Assembly: GCA_016234155.1 (NCBI GenBank)
Contig: JACRGZ010000152.1
Span: 1 to 34,649 of the forward strand
DNA length: 34,649 nucleotides
Origin: Nitrospirota bacterium
Lineage (GTDB): Bacteria > Nitrospirota > 9FT-COMBO-42-15 > HDB-SIOI813
Direction: 5' to 3'
Position numbers and translations under genes: made by a program. Below are positions 18,723 through 26,438 of the stretch, piece by piece. Positions within the stretch are counted from its first letter, which is position 1. The number at the start of each line of letters is the position of its first letter. Below the pieces are notes generated by a model. The model had not been told where the DNA came from and searched no databases. It saw nothing but the letters and a program-made list of their open reading frames with translations.

Positions 18723-18736
18723 TTACCTGGTGTCAA
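18709..18736 (-). promoter_or_regulatory. sigma-70-like promoter at the start of the TPR-barrel gene
   Basis: On the minus strand TTGACA (18736-18731) is followed after 16 bases by TATAAT (18714-18709), both hexamers perfect. The -10 box lies inside the first codons of the longest reading frame. Transcription from here would start near 18702, only a few bases before the ATG at 18698. If used, the protein starts at residue 9 and the mRNA is almost leaderless. It would drive the glycosyltransferase train. Confidence 0.45.
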
Positions 18737-18808
18737 AGGGATTAACATCTCATAGTCTGTATCCTCCTTCTTCTATCGGTACAAACCTAGCCGGCCAGAA
18801 AGCCGGGC

Positions 18809-18850
18809 AAAAAAAAGGGGAGAGGTCCAGGTTCCCCTGGACTTCTCCCC
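18809..18850 (-). terminator. rho-independent terminator of the secreted-protein gene
   Basis: Reading the minus strand after the stop at 18888, GGGGAGAAGTCCAGG pairs with CCTGGACCTCTCCCC across a four-base loop (18850-18817), with one internal mismatch. Eight Ts follow (18816-18809). It is a strong intrinsic terminator that closes the single-gene unit and insulates the downstream TPR-barrel gene. Confidence 0.9.
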
Positions 18851-18887
18851 GAGTAACATAACAAACGATCAGTATTCCAACCGAAAA

Positions 18888-19802
18888 TTACGGATCGTGG
18901 GCGCCTGTTACACTGTTGCCGTTATACGTAGAAGCTGAGACAGTCCCATGACCGCCAAACTCGTTGTGATTACACACTATACCAAGACTTCCACAAGTTT
19001 GGTTCAGCTCGCCGACCTGCATCCATGTGCCTAAGTAGACAACAACTTCTCCAGGGGCTACGCCACTGGCTGTAAGACCGAGAGAGGATGATCCGCTCTC
19101 CTCAGACAGGAATGCCTCCATGGTCTGATCAATTGCACGAATCCAAGGATCGCCAGCCGCACCTAATGGTGTACCTACTACATCGGCACCTGACCATGCA
19201 ACATCAACAGCCTGATGCAACCTCTGCCAAATGCCAAAGGAACCACCGCCTGCAGTCATGTCAGCAAGGTCCTGATCCAAGGTCTGGTCAACATAGGAAA
19301 AATCTTGATTTCCAGTAACCCCTTTGTTGAGCACGAACAATGAATCCAGGTATTGAGCGATACCCTGCTCATTTGCAGCCTTGGCTACAGTACCCTCAGT
19401 CACTTTCTGAAAGAGATCCGAGATGATCAAGGTGGCCTCCTGCTCTTCCAACTGTGCAGCAGTAGAACTGGTTGGACAATGACTGTAGGAAGCCGCGAGA
19501 GGACTACCTGTCGCCTCGTCCATAATCGGAGGACATGTTACGATACCATAGGGCTCATTCGCGTATGGGACATAGATCGTCCCAGGACCGTAATTAGGGT
19601 TCTCATCAGCCGCTAGTCCCCATTTGTTCGCTGGCATTGGATCACCATGTGCAGTAGTAATAAACATAGTAGCACCGAATGCTGAATGGTCTGCCTGATC
19701 TATCATAACATCAGACTTGTCATATCCTGCAAAAGCCGGAGCTGCTGTAAGTGCCAGCATCCCCATACCTAATGCTAAGAAGAAAAATTTATTTTTTCTC
19801 AT
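18888..19802 (-). CDS. secreted protein of unknown family
   Basis: 304 residues from the ATG at 19802, chosen because AAGGAGGTG sits at an ideal distance and a classical signal peptide follows: MRKNK, a hydrophobic core and AFA cut before GYDKSD. The frame continues upstream to 19928 but without translation signals. The mature part, about 279 residues, is acidic to neutral with four cysteines, a predicted helical middle (LEEQEATLIISDLFQKV) and a His/Gly-rich tail (CNHNEFGGHG). There is no membrane anchor, sorting tail or repeat. I do not recognise the family. A strong ribosome binding site, terminator and sigma-54 promoter suggest a regulated, abundantly made exported protein. It lies between the glycosylation genes and the surface-protein operon and could be a substrate of either, which is inference. 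Confidence 0.85.
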   Translation of the reverse strand: MRKNKFFFLALGMGMLALTAAPAFAGYDKSDVMIDQADHSAFGATMFITTAHGDPMPANKWGLAADENPNYGPGTIYVPYANEPYGIVTCPPIMDEATGSPLAASYSHCPTSSTAAQLEEQEATLIISDLFQKVTEGTVAKAANEQGIAQYLDSLFVLNKGVTGNQDFSYVDQTLDQDLADMTAGGGSFGIWQRLHQAVDVAWSGADVVGTPLGAAGDPWIRAIDQTMEAFLSEESGSSSLGLTASGVAPGEVVVYLGTWMQVGELNQTCGSLGIVCNHNEFGGHGTVSASTYNGNSVTGAHDP

Positions 19803-19810
19803 ATTCAATT

Positions 19811-19819
19811 CACCTCCTT
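19811..19819 (-). promoter_or_regulatory. strong ribosome binding site
   Basis: AAGGAGGTG on the minus strand, eight bases before the ATG at 19802, is a near-complete anti-16S match. It is the strongest one I see in the window and it fixes the start of the secreted protein. Confidence 0.85.
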
Positions 19820-19876
19820 TCTTTTTTAATGTTCCGCCATCGGCGATAACCACCGTGGCAGACGAAAGTAAGATAT

Positions 19877-19892
19877 AGCAAGGCGTGTGCCA
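19877..19892 (-). promoter_or_regulatory. sigma-54 promoter (-24/-12)
   Basis: The minus strand reads TGGCAC-ACGCC-TTGCT, with the exact GG-to-GC spacing of the RpoN consensus and no mismatch in TGGCAC or TTGC. The expected start of transcription is about 19868, giving a leader of roughly 66 nt that contains small GC-rich hairpins (CGCCGATGGCG and CCACGGTGG) before the ribosome binding site. Sigma-54 promoters need an ATP-using enhancer-binding protein; none is encoded in this window. Confidence 0.75.
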
Positions 19893-20296
19893 TAACAACA
19901 GGGAAAATTGTGAACTTAAAAGAATCACACTGATTTATCCAATATAAACAAAGGGTTATTTAGTTTTAACATTTTCTGCATTCCCCGGTTAAAGACCATG
20001 ACAGGCAGCGGATGAGCACTCAAGCCCCCCTGAAAAGTCTGGTAAATTGTAGCCTTTTACCACGCTTCATCCTCCTTGCGTGCGATTCATGCAGACTAAC
20101 CCATTGAAAGTTATAAAAAATTAAACCTGTATAAAATAGATACACCCCAAGTCTGGAGGTGGGTACTTACGTGACATCAATAAAACACCATGAGATATTT
20201 GGGGGTAAGGGGTAGTATAGTGGCAGGAAAACCAAAAATAAAGATGACAAATATTCTTGAATAGGGTATAACCTCAAATCAGCTTAATCAAAGAAG
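19893..20296. other. divergent intergenic regulatory region
   Basis: No gene is visible here. Between the two opposing sigma-54-like sites lie an imperfect inverted repeat TGCGTGCGATTCATGCA (20077-20093), about 185-205 nt from each site, and a small hairpin GGTAAA...TTTACC (20041-20061). The distance suits an enhancer for a sigma-54 activator. I saw no riboswitch consensus or terminator. Apart from these the stretch shows nothing I can name. Confidence 0.4.
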
Positions 20297-20312
20297 TGGA
20301 ATAATACTTGCA
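20297..20312 (+). promoter_or_regulatory. weak sigma-54-like site before the 2013-residue gene
   Basis: TGGAATAATACTTGCA keeps GG and GC at the exact -24/-12 spacing and the TTGCA element but lacks the CAC half of the -24 box. Transcription would start about 20323, only a few bases before the first ATG at 20328, which leaves little room for a leader. It may be real, with start at residue 4, or chance. Confidence 0.3.
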
Positions 20313-20327
20313 ACTTCAATATATAAG

Positions 20328-23300
20328 ATGCGTATTATGTCAGATATCAAGAAACTGTTTCTGGTCCTTTTAATCAGTAGTCTCATATATTGTCTCATAC
20401 TCGGTGGGTTCGGGACCCTTTACGCAGCCAATTTCCAGTGGATACAAACCGACTGGTCCGGAGGTGCGTCACCTTCCAGCACCACAGGCCATAATCCAGC
20501 TCAGAATGGGCAGACAAGCTGGAACCAATATTATAGCAAGGACCCGAACATAGAGGCATTATCCACAAATGGTCAACTCACACTCTCTCCCCTCTCCGCC
20601 TCCTGGATACAGGATACGGACACTGATTTTAACTCAGGGACACTAACCAGCCTCCAAATAATGGGGACGGGGAGTGCTGCCTATCTTACGTTGAACGATT
20701 ATGTACCGGCCCTTGGCACCGGCGCCGATGGAGACCTGATCGTAGACGGTACAACAGCATCCAGTAGCTCAGACCTCCAGGTGCATGGTGCAGGGAATCC
20801 TCTTATAATAAATGGTATCAAAAATTACAACAAGGTATTTGTCCAGAATGGGGGCGTCATCAGTGGTAGTCCGGCAAGTCTCCTCTCCCCCCCTGCTTCT
20901 ATAAATTTCAACTCTCTCTATGGATACACAGCTCCGCCCGGGGACAACTACTATATCGTAACCACCGTGGACCAGTTTGGCAATGAAACCCAACGAAGCC
21001 CGTTGACTGATAACCCTTATGGAAACAGGATCATCGGACTCAGGGGGTGGGCACCCTATATTACATGGAGTCCGGTAGCCGGCGCTGCAGGATACCGGGT
21101 CTACCGGCGGACCGAATATGTTTCTACGGACTATAGCTCCCCTGCCTTAGTCTGTTCCATTACAAATCCCGCAACTACATCTTGTCTGGATACCCTGCCG
21201 GCTCCTCAACCGGGGTCCCCTCATTTAAAACTGACGCCCGCCCTTGCAACTCCTGGCGTCTCCCCCACCGGCGGCAATTTAACGGACGGCACCTACTATT
21301 ATGTGGCCACTGCCATTGATTTCTGGGGATTTGAGACGAACCCCGGGACCCAGAGGACAGTAACGATTTCTACGGGGACAAATACCGCATCTGTTAGCCT
21401 TTCATGGTCGGCCATTAGTGAGGCATCCGGTTACCGGGTTTATCGTTCGTCCACCAGCGGCATATACAATATTAACGACCCTAATTCCGGGATGGTCTGT
21501 CAGACCACCTCATTGAGTTGTACTGATACACTGTCTACCCCTATACCTGGCGCCCCTTCCATGAGTTATGATAATGCAGCGGCCAATGGCATGCTCCAGC
21601 TTAAAATAATTGGAACCCTTTCAGTGGATTCAACGTCTTCGATTAATCTTGATGGGATGGGATTCTCAGGAGGGGTAAATACAACAACCAGCACCCAGGG
21701 CGTGCCGGGAAAGGGCCCCGGGGCAGCGGGCAACAGGGGCGGGGGTGGCGGCTACGGGTCAGCAGGGACATCAAACAGCAATCCATTATTCCCATCGGCA
21801 ACCGGAATACCTTATGGCAGTACAGTTTCAGTTGCCCAGTCTCCTTATCCCGGTTCTGGCGGTGCCTCCGGCAGTTTCAGCAGTCTTATTTATCAGGGTG
21901 GAACCGGAGGAAACGGCGGCGGGACAGTCCGGATCTCTGCTAATGACATTTCACTCGCCGGCACCATTTCAGCGAAAGGAAGCCCCGGACAGAATGCAAA
22001 CCAGAATTTGACGGACCCGGGAGGCGCCGGCTCAGGGGGACTTGTATTTTTAGACAGCAATATACTGAACAGTACGGGACAGATCACTGCCATAGGCGGC
22101 AGCGGGGGTGTCTTCATCCCGTCTTCTGGTAAAAACCCCAGTAACTATGCAACAGCAGGCTCCGGTGGAAACGGGCGTATCCGGTTGTCTGCATTATCCG
22201 CTATCCCTGGTACTACCAATCCTGCGGCCTTCGTGGGAAATGCCGGGCTATATGAGAGTCCATCCCAGGATCTGGGGGCCGGCGGTGTCAGATTCACCAA
22301 CCACAACATCTCATGGACAGGACAACTCAACGGGGGGAACATTAAGTTCCTAATAGCCACTAACAAGGATAATCAGACATGGATATTCTGTGGACCTGGC
22401 GGGGTTATGGAAAGTTCAGTAAGCCCCGCCTATTACACACCCGACCCTTTCTCTGTGGGAACCCCCATATGGGACGGTCACAACGGTGACAGATATATCA
22501 GATACAAGATAATCTTTGAGGCACCTGATATTGACCCGTTAAATAGTCCTGTGCTGGATAACGTCACCATAGGTTACGAATACAACCCTTTCTTCCAGTC
22601 TTTGGTATCATCTCCTTATGATACCGGAAACACGGCCAATCCAATAAGGGCGTTAACATGGGATGCTAACCTTGCACCCGGGACAGATGCCTCCCTCCAA
22701 TTGAGGACAGGAGGAAGTTCTGCAGGTGTACTTGCGACAGACTGGTATGGCCCAATTAATAGTGCACTTGCAAACTCCGGCGTCATTGTAGCCAACCCTG
22801 GCTTCGAGTCCTGTACCGGAAGCTATACTATTCCACCCGGTTGGACTGCATCAACAGTTCCTATTGACGACGGATGCTACAATTCGGGATATACCGGGAG
22901 TTGGTCTCTCAGTGAAAGACGCACTCAAGACTATTTCTCCCAGTCCTTACAGCTCTCATCCGGAGTAACTTATACCTTTGGTGTCTGGGCCAGATCAGCC
23001 CAGGCAGCTCAACAGACTGCCATACTATTGGTCTCCAGTACCGCAGGTGGAGGATCAACCTATTGTACTAACCAGACGAATAGTACTTCATGGACTCTGT
23101 TAAGCTGTCAGTATACACCCTCTACCAACCAGACCATTTACTTAAATCTCAGGTCTACTGGTACCAAAGGATACTATGCATGGTTTGACGATGTCAGTGT
23201 TAGTGTACTTAGCACAAGCGGCCTCAGCACTATTGCTGTTCAGGATGTAAGTGGATTCTCTGTTGGAGACTGGGTAACTATAACTGAGAGTACGAACCCA

Positions 23301-26300
23301 TCACAGGTTGAGCTCAAAAAGATTTCTGCGATTGATACCGCCACCAACCGGATTACTCTAAATTCCCCGCTTTTATACGGATATACCACAGATTCTGTAG
23401 TAACCAATACCTTCACTGACCCTCAGGGAACAAAGCCTGTTAATATTTTAAACCGGGATGGGGTCAACGACCAGTGGCTCCAATACAGGGTCCTACTAAC
23501 AGCAGAAGACCGGCTTCAGACCCCTGTCTTCCTTGAAAATCGTATAGGTTACCTGCCGGCCGCCGGTATCTATCAACCCGATGGTGTGATTGATTCAAAT
23601 GGGGATTGTTTACTTACTTTTGATGAATGCCGGCTTAATGGAAGCCTTGGAACCTTTGGATCCGGAGGGGGCGGTATATCAAATAGAAGTGTAGACCCGG
23701 GCTTTAAAAATGGCCTGGCCACTTATACAGTACAGATACAGAACGACGGTAATCCGGCCAGTGGTATGGATTCTATCTCAATCAACTGGAATACCCCATC
23801 GGATGCCTCAGGGGCATGGACAGTAGTCCTGAATGATATAAGTCAGAATCTTTCATCGCCGGTAACCGTCACCTTAGATCCCGGCAGCAGCCAGACTTAT
23901 ACCCTGGAGGTGACACCTTCGATATATGCCCCGGCAGACTCTGTTAAGACAGTCACACTGGACATCCACTCACAAAACGAATATGTAAAAGGGGATTCTA
24001 TACAGGCAGTAACCACCATCAACCGTGCCTATCAGACTGATGGAATTATAGAAACAAATGGAAATGACACGCGGGACACCACCGGTAACGGGAATGGAGG
24101 ATCAGCCTCTAAGACCTCTATGCCGGCAGATACAATGACGTATACGATAACAATTGAAAATGAGGGGAACATACAGGATGTCTACATATTATCCCAAACA
24201 TCTTCCTGCACAGATAGTAATAACCTCGCTCAACCCCTTCCCCCGAACTGGAAGATCCTGATTAATGACGGGACAACAGATTATGACCTTGTCTCTGCAA
24301 CCTGGACCACGACCGCTGTCCCGGCAAAGATCAATGCAGGCTCCGTAGTTCAGTACACCCTCAAGGTATTTACCTCAGGGGAACCCATGACCTGCACTAC
24401 CATCTTAAAGATAGACTCTATTGGAACCGGCACAACGCAGGATTCCCTAACTGCAACGACCGTCCTCAGCAACGCCTACGGTGTAGACCTGTGGATTGAA
24501 GGAACAAACGGGGATAATCTCTATGACGCTACAGGAACCGGCGGTGGAGGCAACTATTCTAAAGGGATTTTGGGGGGAGTTGCCGGAACATTCGATATAA
24601 AAGTACAGAACGAGGGAAATGGCCCTGATTCATTTATACTCGAATGGAGTTTTGACCCACCTATCCCACCCGACTGGTCCATAACCATCCTGAACCAGGA
24701 TGGGTCCACACTTTGTGCTTCTCCCTCATCATGCATTGTTCCTCCTTCAGACCTTGCCTGTATCTATAAATCAGGGTCTCAGTGCTTAGCTATCGCCGGC
24801 GAGGTTATTCCTTTAAGGTTACAGGTTTCACCCCCCTCCTCTTTCACATCAGGGTATCAGGATATTATCATAAAGGGAACATCCATGGGAGATACTTCAA
24901 AAGTGGATTCTATTCGGGCCAGGGTATGGGCTAATTCATTGACTATCACTGTGGCCTCAGTAACACCTACTTCTTCTACAATAACCTGGCCTGCCCCTCC
25001 ATGGCCAGCAGATAGTTATGACCTGAGATACTCAAGGGGAGACATTAACAGTGCAAAGGAGATTATAGAAGACGGGTTAATACCTGTACCCAATCAGGTC
25101 AATTTCTCTAATGCGACCGCTGTGAGAGGACTCCCAAAACCCAAAACATCCGGAACCGAGTCCTTTACTGTCACACAGCTTTATGCCAACACCAACTACT
25201 ACTTTGCCTTAAAAACAAGGCAAAACGGGGGCAATACATCAGTCATATCAAGCTGTAGCAATTGCCCGCGTAAAACAGATAGCTCCTCAGATTTAACACC
25301 GCCTTCAGCCGTCAGTGACCTGGTGGTTACTTCCGGCACAGCAGATTCAGAAACACTCTGCTGGACTGCACCCTATGACGACAACCCCAGTACCCCTGTT
25401 ACAGGATATGTCCTGAAATATTCTACCAAAAAGATTGTGGATGGTATCACACCTGGCATGGGGGAGGTACTGTTCAGTAATGCGACTACTATAGATGACC
25501 TCGGGATACCCAAGTCCCCGGGGACCCAAGAATGCTACAAAGTAAAGGTAAACAACATCATATCGCAAAATGATCGTACCCCTAATACACAGTTCTTTTT
25601 TGCCCTGAAGTCAGGAGACGAAAATCAAGCCGGTAACGATGGCATCCTCAATACCCAGGACGATAACCTCTCCTCCATATCCAATGTAGCCCAGGGACTG
25701 ACGGCGATGTCTTCAAACGCCTATAATATGGTTTCAGTTCCCAAGGTCCCAAACCCTAATTCCCCAGCGGATGTCTTTGGGGATGATGTGGGCTCACCCC
25801 TCTATCTCTATTGGTGGGATTCCCGGGGGGTCGGTCACGACCAGGGATGCTATGATGGCCTGCCGAATCAGTTTAATCCCAATAATGTGAACCCGCCCTG
25901 TACACAGATCACTGCAATACAGGAAGGCAAAGGGTACTTTCTCTGGTCTCCCCGACAGGATGTTGTCCTCGATGCCCCGGTTGGCTCATCTGAGGTTACT
26001 CCAGCTTCCTGTACTAATGAACTCAATCAGAGTTTTAACTGTTATGTTTACACCCTTAAGGAAGGGTGGAATACGATAGGTAATCCATTTGGAAAAGAGG
26101 TGGATGTCAGCGCTGTAAGGATCAGGGAAACAAAACAGCAGGAATTGACTACCACTATTACTACGGCACCATTCCTGCAAGCAGTTAACAATAACTGGAT
26201 AGGGAATGCAATCTATTCTTATAACGGGACAGCCTATTCGTACGACATTTGTGATAATACAGGCTGTAATCCTGTGTTGCAGTCATGGAAGAGTTACTGG

Positions 26301-26369
26301 GTATGGCTGTATAGCCAGGGTGGAGCCGGCGAGATTACTACGTATTACCTGCTGATACCAATGCCGTAA
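20328..26369 (+). CDS. giant secreted multidomain surface protein
   Basis: 2013 residues with a signal peptide ending at LYAAN (about residue 33); the ATG at residue 4 is an alternative start and no clear ribosome binding site is present. Domains in order: two tandem FnIII-like units (about 199-411, each with GYRVYR); a Gly-rich beta-helix-like segment (about 460-620, GGGGGYGSAG); a carbohydrate-binding-module-like jelly roll opening with NPGFES and closing with AWFDDVSVSV (about 816-961); three tandem units of about 150 residues opening with DG(V/I)I or LWIEGTNGD (about 1085-1538); two FnIII domains (about 1540-1790); and a C-terminal domain with GWNTIGNPF (about 1792-2013). No transpeptidase motif or membrane anchor. 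Probably a surface adhesin or structural protein, first gene of the plus-strand operon. The C-terminal domain recurs in the next gene. Confidence 0.85.
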   Translation: MRIMSDIKKLFLVLLISSLIYCLILGGFGTLYAANFQWIQTDWSGGASPSSTTGHNPAQNGQTSWNQYYSKDPNIEALSTNGQLTLSPLSASWIQDTDTDFNSGTLTSLQIMGTGSAAYLTLNDYVPALGTGADGDLIVDGTTASSSSDLQVHGAGNPLIINGIKNYNKVFVQNGGVISGSPASLLSPPASINFNSLYGYTAPPGDNYYIVTTVDQFGNETQRSPLTDNPYGNRIIGLRGWAPYITWSPVAGAAGYRVYRRTEYVSTDYSSPALVCSITNPATTSCLDTLPAPQPGSPHLKLTPALATPGVSPTGGNLTDGTYYYVATAIDFWGFETNPGTQRTVTISTGTNTASVSLSWSAISEASGYRVYRSSTSGIYNINDPNSGMVCQTTSLSCTDTLSTPIPGAPSMSYDNAAANGMLQLKIIGTLSVDSTSSINLDGMGFSGGVNTTTSTQGVPGKGPGAAGNRGGGGGYGSAGTSNSNPLFPSATGIPYGSTVSVAQSPYPGSGGASGSFSSLIYQGGTGGNGGGTVRISANDISLAGTISAKGSPGQNANQNLTDPGGAGSGGLVFLDSNILNSTGQITAIGGSGGVFIPSSGKNPSNYATAGSGGNGRIRLSALSAIPGTTNPAAFVGNAGLYESPSQDLGAGGVRFTNHNISWTGQLNGGNIKFLIATNKDNQTWIFCGPGGVMESSVSPAYYTPDPFSVGTPIWDGHNGDRYIRYKIIFEAPDIDPLNSPVLDNVTIGYEYNPFFQSLVSSPYDTGNTANPIRALTWDANLAPGTDASLQLRTGGSSAGVLATDWYGPINSALANSGVIVANPGFESCTGSYTIPPGWTASTVPIDDGCYNSGYTGSWSLSERRTQDYFSQSLQLSSGVTYTFGVWARSAQAAQQTAILLVSSTAGGGSTYCTNQTNSTSWTLLSCQYTPSTNQTIYLNLRSTGTKGYYAWFDDVSVSVLSTSGLSTIAVQDVSGFSVGDWVTITESTNPSQVELKKISAIDTATNRITLNSPLLYGYTTDSVVTNTFTDPQGTKPVNILNRDGVNDQWLQYRVLLTAEDRLQTPVFLENRIGYLPAAGIYQPDGVIDSNGDCLLTFDECRLNGSLGTFGSGGGGISNRSVDPGFKNGLATYTVQIQNDGNPASGMDSISINWNTPSDASGAWTVVLNDISQNLSSPVTVTLDPGSSQTYTLEVTPSIYAPADSVKTVTLDIHSQNEYVKGDSIQAVTTINRAYQTDGIIETNGNDTRDTTGNGNGGSASKTSMPADTMTYTITIENEGNIQDVYILSQTSSCTDSNNLAQPLPPNWKILINDGTTDYDLVSATWTTTAVPAKINAGSVVQYTLKVFTSGEPMTCTTILKIDSIGTGTTQDSLTATTVLSNAYGVDLWIEGTNGDNLYDATGTGGGGNYSKGILGGVAGTFDIKVQNEGNGPDSFILEWSFDPPIPPDWSITILNQDGSTLCASPSSCIVPPSDLACIYKSGSQCLAIAGEVIPLRLQVSPPSSFTSGYQDIIIKGTSMGDTSKVDSIRARVWANSLTITVASVTPTSSTITWPAPPWPADSYDLRYSRGDINSAKEIIEDGLIPVPNQVNFSNATAVRGLPKPKTSGTESFTVTQLYANTNYYFALKTRQNGGNTSVISSCSNCPRKTDSSSDLTPPSAVSDLVVTSGTADSETLCWTAPYDDNPSTPVTGYVLKYSTKKIVDGITPGMGEVLFSNATTIDDLGIPKSPGTQECYKVKVNNIISQNDRTPNTQFFFALKSGDENQAGNDGILNTQDDNLSSISNVAQGLTAMSSNAYNMVSVPKVPNPNSPADVFGDDVGSPLYLYWWDSRGVGHDQGCYDGLPNQFNPNNVNPPCTQITAIQEGKGYFLWSPRQDVVLDAPVGSSEVTPASCTNELNQSFNCYVYTLKEGWNTIGNPFGKEVDVSAVRIRETKQQELTTTITTAPFLQAVNNNWIGNAIYSYNGTAYSYDICDNTGCNPVLQSWKSYWVWLYSQGGAGEITTYYLLIPMP

Positions 26370-26370
26370 G

Positions 26371-26410
26371 TCCCCCCCCTTCCCCCTTTATTAACCGGGG
26401 AAGGGGGGGA
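26371..26410. repeat. palindromic intergenic repeat (C-rich/G-rich hairpin)
   Basis: TCCCCCCCCTTCCCC pairs with GGGGAAGGGGGGGA around a short AT-rich loop. No T run follows on the plus strand, so termination is doubtful. The minus-strand reading PPSPVNKGGRGG is the peptide commonly read from a dispersed palindromic repeat of many Gram-negative genomes. It may stabilise or attenuate the mRNA between the 2013- and 696-residue genes. Confidence 0.6.
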
Positions 26411-26438
26411 TTGAAAGGATAATGTTGAAAAAGGGCAC

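Noticed and set aside
18888..18960. PEP-CTERM-like sorting tail on the secreted 304-residue protein
   Set aside because: The C-terminus has no hydrophobic helix or basic end; the sigma-54 promoter alone does not make it a PEP-CTERM protein.
19990..20100. Possible riboswitch or structured leader before the secreted protein
   Set aside because: No known consensus could be matched, and the predicted sigma-54 start lies downstream, so the stretch would not be in the transcript.
26371..26410. Hairpin between the 2013- and 696-residue genes as a rho-independent terminator
   Set aside because: The stem is strong but no T run follows; dispersed palindromic repeat is a better description.
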